Shown: positions 34,319-43,762, counted from the first letter of the stretch. The stretch is DNA of 64,000 bases from Fictibacillus phosphorivorans (GCF_007673525.1 NZ_VDZU01000001.1:434001-498000); one strand, 5' to 3'. Notes: generated from the sequence alone by a model not told the origin. Translations and numbers: made by a program.

Positions 34319-35208
34319 ATGATAATTACAAGAAAAATCGAAATGTTTTATTCGCTTTGTTAAGCATCCTACTACTCGGAGGCTGCAGCTTACTAGAAAA
34401 AAAGGAAGAAAATCCATATGCTCGTGTTCAGGATTACACAGGCAAGGAATTCAGACTGCCGAATGGTGATAAGAACGACAAAATTGCTGAAGCAAACAGA
34501 GAGAAAGTGGTTTCAGGAACGGAAGCCTTTTTTCTTGAAAAATATAAAGCAAAAGTGAAGGTTAACAACATTGTGGGGAATAGAGACGGTGCTACTGTGT
34601 ATGTGGAATCTGTTGGAGAACTTCATTTTCACACATTCGCTGTGATCCCAATTGATACACAAGAAAACGTGCGGCCAGATGGTATTTGGACCCAGGAACG
34701 TGAAGTGGAAGGCGATATCGAGAGTGGCATCTATGCTTTAATTCATGAAGAGAAATTAAATAATTTGAATCATTATCTAAATGAATTCATCAAGAAGCAT
34801 CCTGTTGTCGGCCGTAGAGAAGAAACATTTAAGAATACTTCATCAACAGGCTATACAACACCTTATTATTACATTATTAACTTTGGAGACAGTCTTAACT
34901 CCTACAGAGATCAGTATGTAAGGAACCCTGAAACAAAAAAGGAAGTGTATCAGAAACAATCTCAGTCTTTAACCTTTAATCCAGAAGATTATCGTATAGT
35001 CATTGAATTATTCATGAAAGAAGAAAACAAAGAACCTGATCAGAAGATTTTTGATGAGCTTGAAGCGGATATAGAAAAAATGGATGGTCTTCCTCCTGGT
35101 CTTTACACAGTAATACTTAATGATAATTACATACAAAAGGAAAATGGTCACAGCCAAAAAGACAATACTCTTATGCGTGGAATTCCAAATTATATTATTA
35201 AAAAGTAA
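34319..35208 (+). pseudogene. Lipoprotein copy 2 (DUF1672/TilA-like), frameshift in an A-tract of the signal peptide
   Basis: ATG 34319 follows GGGAGG but runs to a stop after 15 codons. Adding one A to the A5 tract at 34333-34337 gives an in-frame lipoprotein signal (MIITRKNRNVLFALLSILLLGGC) leading into an otherwise intact body through 35208. Without it the longest frame starts at a TTG inside the signal (34357) and lacks the basic N-terminus. The body is very close to copies 1 and 3 (KEFRLPNGDKNDKIAEANREKVVSGTE and VNNIVGNRDGATVYVES). It is either a pseudogene or a slippage-controlled gene. Confidence 0.82.
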
Positions 35209-35249
35209 ACTGAGGTGTATGATCTAATGAAACAGGGAGGATCGTATGA

Positions 35250-36128
35250 ATGATACTTACAAGAAAGACCGGATTTGCTTTGTTGGGCATCCTGCTACTC
35301 GGAGGCTGCAGCTTATTAGAAAAAAAGGAAGAAAATCCATATGTTCGGGTTCAGGATTACACAGGCAAGGAATTCAGACTGCCGAACGGTGACAAGAACG
35401 ATAAAATTGCTGAAGCTAGCAAAGAGAAAGTAATTACAGGAACGAAAGAGTTTTTTCTCAAAAAATACAAAACAAAAGTGAAGGTTAACAACATTGTAGG
35501 GAATAAAGACGGTGCGTCAGTATATGTGGAATCTGTTGGAGAACCTCATTTTCACACATTCGCTGTCATCCCAATTGATACGCAAGAAAACGTGCGGCCA
35601 GAAGGAATTTGGACCCAAGAAGGTGAAGTGGAAGGTAGTATAAAAAGCGGGATTTATGCGTTAATTCATGAAGAAAAACTCAACAGATTGGATAACTATC
35701 TTAAAGCATTTGTTAAGAAGCATCCTGTAATTGGACTCCGAGAAGAGGCGTATGAAAACACATCCTCAACAGGATATACGACTCGGTATTATTACATAAC
35801 GATTCCTGGAGATAGTCTTGAACCATTTCTCAGTCAGTATCTAGAAAATCCCGAAACAGTAAAAGAAGAATATGAGGCGAAAGCTCAGTCTTTATCAGCT
35901 GATCCCAAAGAATTTAGGATTGTTATTGAACTATTTATGAAGGAAAAACAAGAACCTGATCAAAAGGTATTTGATGAGCTTATAGCAGATATTGAAGAAA
36001 TGGAAAACCTACCACCAGGGTATTATACGATCATACTTAATGATAATTTCATTTCCAAAGAAGAAGGATATGGCAAAAAAGACAATACTCTTATGCGGAG
36101 AAATCCAAATTATATAATCAAAAATTAG
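35250..36128 (+). CDS. Lipoprotein copy 3 (DUF1672/TilA-like), intact
   Basis: A 292-residue lipoprotein; ATG 35250 follows GGGAGG. The signal (MILTRKTGFALLGILLLGGC) ends in lipobox LGGC. The body has the DUF1672-type order: YVRVQDYTGKEFRLPNGDKNDKIAE, VEHNIVG-like VNNIVGNKDGASVYVES, HFHTFAVIPID, YALIHEEKL, NTSSTGYTTRYYYI, PDQKVFDELIADIEEMENLPPGYYTIILNDN. TilA, the immunity partner of the staphylococcal T7 lipase TslA, is to my knowledge a lipoprotein of this kind. A surface-exposed lipoprotein fits neutralising an incoming phospholipase. It lies 1.3 kb before the lipase-like gene. Confidence 0.85.
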   Translation: MILTRKTGFALLGILLLGGCSLLEKKEENPYVRVQDYTGKEFRLPNGDKNDKIAEASKEKVITGTKEFFLKKYKTKVKVNNIVGNKDGASVYVESVGEPHFHTFAVIPIDTQENVRPEGIWTQEGEVEGSIKSGIYALIHEEKLNRLDNYLKAFVKKHPVIGLREEAYENTSSTGYTTRYYYITIPGDSLEPFLSQYLENPETVKEEYEAKAQSLSADPKEFRIVIELFMKEKQEPDQKVFDELIADIEEMENLPPGYYTIILNDNFISKEEGYGKKDNTLMRRNPNYIIKN

Positions 36129-36146
36129 CCAGAAGTGACGTAACAA

Positions 36147-36286
36147 ATGTTTGATCAATTAGTAGGTGATCTTGAAAAGATGTAGAATCTATCTCCTGGT
36201 TTTTATAGCGTAATACTTAACGATAACTCCATTAATAAAGGCAGTGCCAACAATACAAAGGAAAACAAATCTAGAACATACAAATC
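36147..36286 (+). pseudogene. Remnant B, 3' end of a copy-4-like lipoprotein gene
   Basis: The sequence reads FDQLVGDLEKM-stop-NLSPGFYSVILNDNSINKGSANNTKENK. This is nearly the same as the C-terminus of copy 4 (FDQMVADLEKMENLSPGSYSVFLNDNTINKGSANNTKENK), with an in-frame stop. It has no 5' part. Confidence 0.85.
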
Positions 36287-36378
36287 AATGATAGATGAAA
36301 CCTTAGTAGAATAATAAATTTTTCGATATACTTAAATAATTACCAATATCATTAAAATAAATAGTAAAAACCTCACAG

Positions 36379-36407
36379 CAACATCAGCCATTTGATGTTG
36401 TTTTTTT
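36379..36407 (+). terminator. Terminator between lipoprotein remnant B and copy 4
   Basis: A perfect 8-bp stem (CAACATCA/TGATGTTG) is followed by seven T. Copy 4 therefore starts a new unit with the lipase-like gene. Confidence 0.8.
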
Positions 36408-36515
36408 ACTTTTTATGGGTATATATTAGGTGGCAGGTAATAATGTGTAACTTTACAATAATATAGGACGTATACTTGATATCACATTTCTCACCAACCA
36501 GGGAGGTTCATACAT

Positions 36516-37418
36516 ATGTTACACACAAAAAAGACGGGAATGATTACAGCTTCTCTTATTGGCATCATGCTACTTGGAGGTTGTATGAAAGGGGCAACAG
36601 AAACGGTGAAAAAGGAAGACAATCCACTTGTGAGTGTTCAGGGGTATACTGGCGAAGGGTATGACTTGCCAAACGGAAAAGAAAACGACAAGATCGCTGA
36701 GGATAGCCGTGAAAAAGTTGTTTCTTCAACAGAAAAATTCTTCTTAGATACATACAAAACAAATGTAAAAGTACATAACATTGTCGGCAACAAAGACGGA
36801 GCGAGTGTGTTTGTAGAATCGATCGACGAACCACGTTTTCACACGTTTGCTGTGATTCCGATCGATAACAAAGGCAAAGTACGGCCAGAAGGCATCTGGA
36901 CGGAAGAAGGACAAGTCGAATTATCGATCAAGAGCGGCTTGTATGCCATGATCTATGAGGAGCAGCTAAAAACACTTGATACTTATCTTGAAGGTGTTGT
37001 AAAAGAACATCCGGTAGTAGGAAAACAAGAAGAAGCGATACAAAAAACGTCTTCAACAGGGTTTACGACACCGTATTATTACATCTCCATAGCAGGGAAA
37101 AGTCTAGATGGTCTTTATGAAGCGTATATAAACGATCCTCAAAAAACGAAGGAAGAGTGGCAGGCGGAAGCGAAAAATCTTCAAGCCAGTCCAGAAGACT
37201 TCTTAATCACGATTCAGTTATATATGAAAGAAAAAGGTGCAAAGCCTGATCAGAAGATTTTTGATCAGATGGTAGCTGATCTTGAAAAGATGGAGAATCT
37301 ATCACCTGGTTCGTATAGCGTGTTCCTAAACGACAACACCATTAATAAAGGCAGTGCCAACAATACAAAAGAAAACAAACTAGAACTTAATTATCCGAAT
37401 GAAATTAAAAAGCCTTAG
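36516..37418 (+). CDS. Lipoprotein copy 4 (DUF1672/TilA-like), next to the T7 lipase-like gene
   Basis: A 300-residue lipoprotein; ATG 36516 follows GGGAGG. The signal (KKTGMITASLIGIMLLGGC) has lipobox LGGC. It is more divergent than copies 1-3: NPLVSVQGYTGEGYDLPNGKENDKIAEDS, VHNIVGNKDGASVFVES, RFHTFAVIPID, KTSSTGFTTPYYYI. It lies 15 bases before the lipase-like gene, so the two form an operon. By analogy with TslA-TilA it is the likely cognate immunity protein, with the upstream copies guarding against related toxins. This role is inferred. Confidence 0.87.
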   Translation: MLHTKKTGMITASLIGIMLLGGCMKGATETVKKEDNPLVSVQGYTGEGYDLPNGKENDKIAEDSREKVVSSTEKFFLDTYKTNVKVHNIVGNKDGASVFVESIDEPRFHTFAVIPIDNKGKVRPEGIWTEEGQVELSIKSGLYAMIYEEQLKTLDTYLEGVVKEHPVVGKQEEAIQKTSSTGFTTPYYYISIAGKSLDGLYEAYINDPQKTKEEWQAEAKNLQASPEDFLITIQLYMKEKGAKPDQKIFDQMVADLEKMENLSPGSYSVFLNDNTINKGSANNTKENKLELNYPNEIKKP

Positions 37419-37433
37419 CGATAGGAGGTTAAT

Positions 37434-39515
37434 ATGATTAAGACCCAAACGAAAACAGTTACCGATCAAGACTTAGTTGAAATTTCGGGATTTCATGCCT
37501 ACCAAGAATACGAAGTTAACCAAGTTGTTGAAGTCAACGGAAATTCGTACCGCGTCTTAGATGTAAAAGAATCAGAAGTAAATGGTTTAAACGCAATCAC
37601 TCTTGCATCAAACGATACGAAAGAAGTGGTCGTCGCTTATACGGGTACCGACACGGGGGATAAGAAAGATTTGCTAACTGACCTCCAGCTGTTAAGTGAT
37701 ATGGTTCCAGCACAAGTTGAGGCAGCTCGCGATTATTTCGATGATATGGAAAAGAAGTATGGAAACATCTCCTATGTGTGCGGTAACTCACTTGGCGGCG
37801 GAAACGCAAATGCGGTAGGGGTAGCGAATCCTGATGTTAAAACGGTAACGCTAAACCCCGCTATGCTGCCAGAAGGTGTCGTAGATTACGGTAAAGAGTA
37901 TGATAACATCACGAACTATTTTGGCCGATATGACGTTTTAACGAGTCTCGAAACCGGCTTAATGCTCGGTCATCGTATCCCTGGAAAACAAATTGAAATC
38001 AATCATGGAATTCCGAATATGATGCATTTTGCTAACAATCATACCGGATATATTGGTAAGGATGAAACCGGTAAGCTGGTTTATGTGATCGGTGAACCTG
38101 GTGAGCCTGGATTTGGGAAGATTCATTTCGATGAAGCCGACTCAAGCGTCGTATCGAGTATCTGGACGGGACATTCCCTTCATACAGGAAGTTCTGAGCG
38201 TATCGACATGAATACAGAGAACATGCACAAGCTTTCAAAGTCTTTAGAAGGTTATGTAGGCACCCGAATGGGATATGTTCATTCGTACTTACAGAACTCT
38301 GCTGATATCGTGGATCACGAAGGAAGCCGTTATTATGAGCGACTTCATACGCTGCAACAGACTTTCCGCGATATGTTTGAGGAGGCGGCTGAAAATCCTC
38401 TATTCGCAGGAATTACCACAACGGGTAACGTTATCAAAACAGAGATCTACCATCTCATCACATTATTAGATAGCGCGGAATCCAAAGTTCAATCGTTAAA
38501 TTATTTCTTGAACTCTCCACCTGCGGAGCTTGTGGAATTTCTAATGAACAAAAATATAAACGTAGAATCACTTTTTGGAGACGCCAGAAACTTTCTTTAC
38601 AATCTGCGCTCAAACGTTGAAGATCTAACCGATACACTTCCCAGAATGGTAACGCAAAAGATCCCTGAACTTTTTGAAGGTGGGACCGATCATTTTACCG
38701 ATGCTGTAGTTGGTGAGTTTATGGCTCATTACAAGATTCTAAGTAAGAACAATACAACGGTTAAAAAGCACATGGATTCTTACAGCACAGATGTTACAGC
38801 AACGGCTGACAATTTTACAGAAAGAGACAAGCTGCTCGCAAGCGGCATCTCAACTGGTGTCCCTCAGTCAATTATTATACCTAACTTTGGATCTAGTGAG
38901 GATTTCAAAATGCTAGATTCTCCTTATCTGAAGATGGGGATGAAAATTCTCGATATTCAGCTAGAGCTCTCTATAGCCGCTTTCGGAGATTTCGCGCATA
39001 AATTTTTATTGCCACTGCTCGTTGGGCTAGAGGGAATTGCCGCCATGTTGGAAAGCGTATTAGAAGGCATATCTAATACGATAAAAGGTGCGGTGTTTGT
39101 CATTTTAAACGGAAGCTTACCTGTTAAATTGGCTGGTATGTTCACGGACTTCGACGATAAGCTTCGTGCGATGGTCAATGACGCGCTCGAACCTCTGGAT
39201 GAACTTGCTGATACCGTAGAAGGTCTTCGGCGTGGACTCGATAACCTAATTGTTTTCTTTCCTGGACTTATCCAAAAGTTTAAGCCATACCTGAAATCTG
39301 CTTTGTTCAGTCAAACTAACTATTTCAATATCTACTTATATAATACGGCGGCAACCGGCATCCTTGAGGAAATGGATATGCTATTCAAAGACATCGTTTA
39401 TCAACTGACCCATAACAAAGGACTCGCGATTGATGCCTTGAGTGAAATCTCACAACATGTAAAAAACAATATGCTCGTGATGCATGAGCAAACAGAACGC
39501 GGGACGTATGGTTAA
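37434..39515 (+). CDS. TslA-like lipase with N-terminal catalytic domain and C-terminal helical (LXG-like) domain
   Basis: A 693-residue protein, no signal peptide; ATG 37434 follows ATAGGAGG. Residues about 1-250 are an alpha/beta-hydrolase: VVVAYTGTD near 65-73, nucleophile elbow YVCGNSLGGG (S119), probable acid in FGRYDVLTS (D167) and base in FANNHTGYI (H203). Residues about 260-690 are long helices with LXG-like heptads (NTENMHKLSKSLEGYVGTRMGYVHSYL, then KMGMKILDIQLELSIAAFGDFAHKF). Toxin first and targeting domain last is the reverse arrangement described for staphylococcal TslA, a T7SS phospholipase A. The adjacent TilA-like lipoproteins support this. Confidence 0.85.
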   Translation: MIKTQTKTVTDQDLVEISGFHAYQEYEVNQVVEVNGNSYRVLDVKESEVNGLNAITLASNDTKEVVVAYTGTDTGDKKDLLTDLQLLSDMVPAQVEAARDYFDDMEKKYGNISYVCGNSLGGGNANAVGVANPDVKTVTLNPAMLPEGVVDYGKEYDNITNYFGRYDVLTSLETGLMLGHRIPGKQIEINHGIPNMMHFANNHTGYIGKDETGKLVYVIGEPGEPGFGKIHFDEADSSVVSSIWTGHSLHTGSSERIDMNTENMHKLSKSLEGYVGTRMGYVHSYLQNSADIVDHEGSRYYERLHTLQQTFRDMFEEAAENPLFAGITTTGNVIKTEIYHLITLLDSAESKVQSLNYFLNSPPAELVEFLMNKNINVESLFGDARNFLYNLRSNVEDLTDTLPRMVTQKIPELFEGGTDHFTDAVVGEFMAHYKILSKNNTTVKKHMDSYSTDVTATADNFTERDKLLASGISTGVPQSIIIPNFGSSEDFKMLDSPYLKMGMKILDIQLELSIAAFGDFAHKFLLPLLVGLEGIAAMLESVLEGISNTIKGAVFVILNGSLPVKLAGMFTDFDDKLRAMVNDALEPLDELADTVEGLRRGLDNLIVFFPGLIQKFKPYLKSALFSQTNYFNIYLYNTAATGILEEMDMLFKDIVYQLTHNKGLAIDALSEISQHVKNNMLVMHEQTERGTYG

Positions 39516-39567
39516 CCTCGATATGTATTTTAATTATCTACAATCGTAATTTAGGAGAATTAAAATA

Positions 39568-39801
39568 ATGGCAAAGAATGTCCTTTATTTTTTTGTGGCC
39601 TCTTTCATCTCTTTTATTCTTTTAATTGCCGGTTTACTTATTTGGGTATCTCGTATACCTACTAGGGATCCTTCAGACGCTGATGGTAAAGGGTTTGCAA
39701 TTGTTTATGGATTTATGGCAGCCGTTCCTACTTCAATTATTATTGGTCTCATCGTCACTATTGGTGCTTATGCCTATCGGAAATATAAGGAAAGAGGTTA
39801 A
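39568..39801 (+). CDS. Small two-helix membrane protein downstream of the lipase-like gene
   Basis: A 77-residue protein with membrane segments near 6-27 (LYFFVASFISFILLIAGLLIWV) and 47-69. ATG 39568 follows AGGAG. I do not recognise the family. It is probably cotranscribed with the lipase-like gene (52-base gap). Known TslA partners (TlaA1/TlaA2) are small soluble helical proteins, which this is not, so it is more likely an accessory or immunity membrane protein. Confidence 0.6.
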   Translation: MAKNVLYFFVASFISFILLIAGLLIWVSRIPTRDPSDADGKGFAIVYGFMAAVPTSIIIGLIVTIGAYAYRKYKERG

Positions 39802-39820
39802 TAAAGAGGTGAATAAGTAA

Positions 39821-40084
39821 ATGGATGATTTGATAAGTATCATCATAGTCTTATTGTTTTTAAGCTTATTTATCTTCTTGCAAAAATTATATAATAGAAA
39901 ATACAAGGTACCCGCTATATTCTCATGGTTTCCAGGCCGTTTCGGGATCAGAAAGGTAAATGAACATTTATCTCAAATGAATAAAGAGCTTGCTGCACAA
40001 GGAATAGGAATCTGGGTGACCTATTATGCTGTAGATCTGTATTTTGTTACGATTCCATTAAAGGTAAGCAAATATGAAAATTAA
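39821..40084 (+). CDS. Small membrane protein, second gene after the lipase-like gene
   Basis: An 87-residue protein with one N-terminal membrane helix (ISIIIVLLFLSLFIFLQKLY) and a cytoplasmic or external segment (FPGRFGIRKVNEHLSQMNKEL). ATG 39821 follows GAGGTGAATAAG and lies 19 bases after the preceding stop. No family is recognised. A palindromic terminator follows, so it ends the lipase operon. Confidence 0.6.
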   Translation: MDDLISIIIVLLFLSLFIFLQKLYNRKYKVPAIFSWFPGRFGIRKVNEHLSQMNKELAAQGIGIWVTYYAVDLYFVTIPLKVSKYEN

Positions 40085-40096
40085 TAGTAATAGGTA

Positions 40097-40128
40097 AGGA
40101 AGTATGGGAATTCCATACTTCCTTTTAT
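40097..40128 (+). terminator. Terminator of the lipase operon
   Basis: The palindrome AAGGAAGTATGGAA-type arm with TTCCATACTTCCTT is followed by TTATTTTT. The next 250 bases to 40380 are AT-rich with no further gene seen. Confidence 0.75.
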
Positions 40129-40380
40129 TTTTCAAATCCACGTTGTTTTCCGCTTCTTCATACATCCAAAACTTCTTTCTATTAAATTTATATCCTCTGG
40201 AAATTTACAATAATTACAATAAATGAGGTAATAAGTACTATATATAAATAATAACTAAAATGGTATTATTTCCTTTGGTTTATTGAAAACAATGGAAATA
40301 AACAGAGTGAAAAGAATCAAAAATGTTATTGTTGCATGGTTGGTTTTTTCATAAATAAGAACATAAGGACGGTTAGCACA

Positions 40381-42480
40381 TTGAAGAAGATTTTGGTTTT
40401 ATTTATTGCATTAGCTATTGTATTACAGCCATTTTTATTTAGCGGGTCAGTAAAAGCTGAGGTGCAAAATACATATACGCTTTCTCAAGGTACGTACACA
40501 GTTGGGAACGAAATGATGCCAGGCATTCATCGTTTTACTGCAATAAATGGTGACATAGAATTAAGGGTAACTAGAGATGGTGAAACCTTTTTATATCAAT
40601 CTCTGGAAGCAGAAGGAAACTATGAAATTAGCAATTATACGGTAGGATTAAGAGACGGAGATCAAGTTGAAGTATATTCCTATTACACAGATGACATCGA
40701 GTTGCAGGTGCAGAAACTCTCTCAGCTTAACTTTACAAATATGACTTCTGGTTATTATGAAATTGGTAAGGATATAGCTGCTGGAACGTATACGATTGAT
40801 GTTCAAGCAGACAATCCCGATTATTACGATTTTACAAGTGTTCAGTTGTACGACAAAGACTATAACGATAAGGCAAGTTATTCACTCACGCCAGATGATC
40901 AGCCCGTTGATCTAAAGGTATCCAATGGAGACATACTCTATATTCACAATTTTTCAGGTACAGTTTCGTTCAAACAAAAGATTCTTGTGCCTAAGAGCAT
41001 TTCTTTTAACAAAACTAGCTTATCCCTCATGGTAAACCGTTCGGAATCCATTACGGCGACTGTTCATCCGATTACGGCTGTTAACCGTACAGTGAGCTGG
41101 GTCAGCAGTGATCCATCTGTTGCAACCATTGATTCTAAAGGGAACGTAAAAGCTTTAAAACCAGGAAGTACAGTGATTACGGCAACAGCAAAGGGCGACT
41201 CATCTATTCAGAAGAGCATCAAGGTTAACGTGAACGCCGTTTTACCGACAAGCTTGAAATTAAGTAAAAGTAAGATAGGTATCGTTAAAAATCAAACCTA
41301 CAATGTGGTTGCCACTGTTAATCCAAGTGATGTTCAAGATAAGTCTGTTATCTGGAGCAGTTCAAACACAAAAGTAGCTACTGTCGATGCAAAAGGAAAT
41401 ATAAAGGGTGTTGGTTACGGTTCAGCTACGGTTGTAGCGAAAGCAAAAGCGAATCAGAATATTCATAGCAAAGTTACGGTAACCGTTTCTGCAAAAACGG
41501 TAAAGCTAAACAAAACGGCTTTAACACTTACAGCTGGTACTTCTGCAGCAATAGCTGCAACAGTATCTCCAACAGACAGCCCAGATAAGACGGTCACATG
41601 GAAATCGTCGAATACGAAAATTGCAACTGTAAACAGCAAGGGAAGCGTAACCGGTAAGGCAAAAGGAACCGCAACGATTACAGCAACTGTAAAAGGCGCC
41701 AAATCGGTTACAGCGAAGGTTACGGTAAAGCCTCCTGTATTAGCTAAGTCTATTAAAGTTAACAAATCATCAGTAACGTTAGCGTCTGGCAAATCGGTTA
41801 CATTGTCTGCTACCGTGTCACCTAGCAATACAACAAATAAAAACATTAAATGGAAAACTTCTAATACAAAGGTTGCCAAAGTAGATTCTAAAGGGAAAGT
41901 AACAGCAGTAGGAGCAGGAACAGCGAAGATTACAGCTACAACTTCAAATGGTAAGACATCTTCAGCTACCATAAACGTTCCTTACGTAAAAAGTTTGAGT
42001 GCTGGAAAATGGAAAGGTGGTACTCATCTGCCGGCTGGACGTTACAGAATCACTACGGATTCAGGGAGTGGTAATTTAGTAATTGGAATGGGTACAGATC
42101 GATTTGTAAATGAAGTGCTCACAAGTGAGGATGACGAATTCGCTGTGAGAGTAGTTACCACGGATATTAAAGCGGGAGATAGCATTGAAATTATGGGGTT
42201 ATACAAAGTAACCTTCACGAAAGTGACCAATGTTAAATCCAACACCTTGCATGCTGGTTATTGGACAGTGGGTAAGGATATTAATGAAGGCACCTACCGT
42301 ATCACAACACCATCTGGAGCGGGTAACCTGGTTGTTCATAGAGGTTATTCATTGGTTGTGAATGAGATACTCGCAGCTAAAAGTGACGGATATTCTGTTA
42401 CAAGTGTAACGGTTCCGCTGAAAAAAGGTGATCGAATTAGTATTTACGGATTAAATAAAGTGGTTTTCACAAAAAAATAG
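40381..42480 (+). CDS. Secreted protein with tandem bacterial Ig-like (BIg2) domains
   Basis: A 699-residue protein. TTG 40381 is 8 bases from AAGGACGG and opens a good signal peptide (MKKILVLFIALAIVLQPFLFSGSVKAE); an upstream ATG at 40336 is rejected. Residues about 30-210 hold two beta-modules with LSQGTYTVGNEMMPGIHRF and SGYYEIGKDIAAGTYTI. Four BIg2 domains follow, each with the SWVSSDPSVATIDSKGNVKALKPGSTVITATAKG pattern (about 215-550). The C-terminus repeats the first module twice (SAGKWKGGTHLPAGRYRITT and HAGYWTVGKDINEGTYRITT). It is a surface or secreted adhesion-type protein with no wall anchor. Confidence 0.88.
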   Translation: MKKILVLFIALAIVLQPFLFSGSVKAEVQNTYTLSQGTYTVGNEMMPGIHRFTAINGDIELRVTRDGETFLYQSLEAEGNYEISNYTVGLRDGDQVEVYSYYTDDIELQVQKLSQLNFTNMTSGYYEIGKDIAAGTYTIDVQADNPDYYDFTSVQLYDKDYNDKASYSLTPDDQPVDLKVSNGDILYIHNFSGTVSFKQKILVPKSISFNKTSLSLMVNRSESITATVHPITAVNRTVSWVSSDPSVATIDSKGNVKALKPGSTVITATAKGDSSIQKSIKVNVNAVLPTSLKLSKSKIGIVKNQTYNVVATVNPSDVQDKSVIWSSSNTKVATVDAKGNIKGVGYGSATVVAKAKANQNIHSKVTVTVSAKTVKLNKTALTLTAGTSAAIAATVSPTDSPDKTVTWKSSNTKIATVNSKGSVTGKAKGTATITATVKGAKSVTAKVTVKPPVLAKSIKVNKSSVTLASGKSVTLSATVSPSNTTNKNIKWKTSNTKVAKVDSKGKVTAVGAGTAKITATTSNGKTSSATINVPYVKSLSAGKWKGGTHLPAGRYRITTDSGSGNLVIGMGTDRFVNEVLTSEDDEFAVRVVTTDIKAGDSIEIMGLYKVTFTKVTNVKSNTLHAGYWTVGKDINEGTYRITTPSGAGNLVVHRGYSLVVNEILAAKSDGYSVTSVTVPLKKGDRISIYGLNKVVFTKK

Positions 42481-42532
42481 ATAAATTTTTTACTGCTTTT
42501 TTTCAGTTAAGAAGTCACGTGGAAGTATCAAA

Positions 42533-42574
42533 AAACTCTCTCAAAAGTTAAGAAACTTTTGAGAGAGTTTTTTT
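42533..42574 (+). terminator. Strong terminator of the Ig-like protein gene
   Basis: A 17-bp perfect stem (AAACTCTCTCAAAAGTT and complement) with an AAG loop is followed by T. Confidence 0.9.
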
Positions 42575-42586
42575 AAAAGTTATAAG

Positions 42587-42739
42587 TTATTGGCTTTTAG
42601 TTGGAAAGCTACTTTCATTAATTGAAGGTAGAGAGGCAGCTAGTTCAATCAAGTCTTCCTCGTTTAGATTTCCGGATAATACAATCACAGATTCTGAGTC
42701 GAAATAGTAAACATAGCGATTTTCCCAGTTAACACTTTT
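42587..42739 (-). pseudogene. 3' remnant of a DUF4367-like gene
   Basis: The minus strand reads VNWENRYVYYFDSESVIVLSGNLNEEDLIELAASLPSINES then SFPTKSQ-stop. This resembles the end of DUF4367 domains (Y-x-LxG-xLxxEELIxIAxSL). The frame is closed by a stop just upstream, so only the last 50 codons remain. Confidence 0.6.
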
Positions 42740-42882
42740 CTACAATAGAATAGATAAACAGGCAGGTTGAAGAAGATGGTTTATGTAAAAATAAGACACA
42801 AAAAGAAATTCAGGGAACTTTCAAGTAAAATCAGCGTATGAAAATATATAGATAGTATCACTTAAACGATAGAGGGATTTTT

Positions 42883-42990
42883 ATGACAAAGAAGAAGATG
42901 GCAAAGGTCATCTTATGGGGAATTTTATTATCATTGCCATTATGGCTGCTTACCATATTAATTGCAGTTACCATATGGATTATATTTTAG
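42883..42990 (+). CDS. 35-residue membrane protein, member 1 of a small family
   Basis: M-TKKKMAKVILWGILLSLPLWL then LTILIAVTIWIIF, a single membrane helix after a basic start. ATG 42883 follows AGAGGGA. It shares the LxG(I/L)LLS(L/I)PxWL core with the small proteins at 54183 and 54377. Function is unknown; phage and T7 islands often carry such single-helix peptides. Confidence 0.65.
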   Translation: MTKKKMAKVILWGILLSLPLWLLTILIAVTIWIIF

Positions 42991-43129
42991 TGGAGAAAGC
43001 ACGAAGACGGTTCAGTTCACGTGCTTTCTTTTTTGTATGGAAAAGAAGTTAACGGCTCATTAATTGAAACTGTAAGAAGACCCAGAGGGCCAGGTTTGTG
43101 AGAGGTTTTCATTGAATGGGGAGAGATTT

Positions 43130-43762
43130 ATGGTGAAGATGAAAGACGTATTTAAACAAATAGTGAAGGAAGTTATTGCTCCTACGTTAAAAAATCATGG
43201 TTTTAAAAAGAAAGGAAATAACTTTGCACGTACATTCTCGGAGTTTTCGTGGACTATCAACGTTCAATCCTCTAGTTGGAATACTAGTGAGAATCTAGCG
43301 TTCACGATTAATACAGGTATATCGGTTGAAAGCTTATATGGAACATACTATCAGTATGTTCCGCCAAAATTTCCATTAGAAGTGGATTCTGTGATGAGGA
43401 TAAGGATATCCGAGCTCAAAAGTATAACGGATCAACATGAAGATAGTTGGTACAAGTTAACTCCAGTCACTATTTTAGATGATCTTACAGAACAAATTAA
43501 ACAAGACGTTGAAAATATAATCATCCCACATTTTCAACAGTTTCAAAGTGTTCAGGATGTTATACAGGGGCTAGAGAAAAGAGAAGCACAAGGATATCAT
43601 GAGAATCCCCATGTTCTAGCAGTTCTTTATCATGAATGCGGTGATAGAGAGGCAGCAAAAGAACGTTTGAGGAGCGTCTTTGCAGAATGCGGAACAGATT
43701 TAGAAAGACAAGAGACGAAAGAACTTGCAAAAAGATTGGGTTTTGATATAACCAAATCATAA
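43130..43762 (+). CDS. DUF4304-domain protein
   Basis: A 210-residue protein. ATG 43130 follows GGGGAGAG. The N-terminal half (FKQIVKEVIAPTLKNHGFKKKGNNFARTFSEFSWTINVQSSSWNT) is the DUF4304 pattern (K-x-G-F-K-K-x-g-x-x-F). The C-terminal part includes EQIKQDVENIIIPHFQQFQSVQDVIQGLE and an Ala/Glu-rich helical end (HECGDREAAKERLRSVF). DUF4304 proteins are frequent among immunity-gene neighbourhoods, but no direct toxin partner is visible here. Confidence 0.8.
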   Translation: MVKMKDVFKQIVKEVIAPTLKNHGFKKKGNNFARTFSEFSWTINVQSSSWNTSENLAFTINTGISVESLYGTYYQYVPPKFPLEVDSVMRIRISELKSITDQHEDSWYKLTPVTILDDLTEQIKQDVENIIIPHFQQFQSVQDVIQGLEKREAQGYHENPHVLAVLYHECGDREAAKERLRSVFAECGTDLERQETKELAKRLGFDITKS

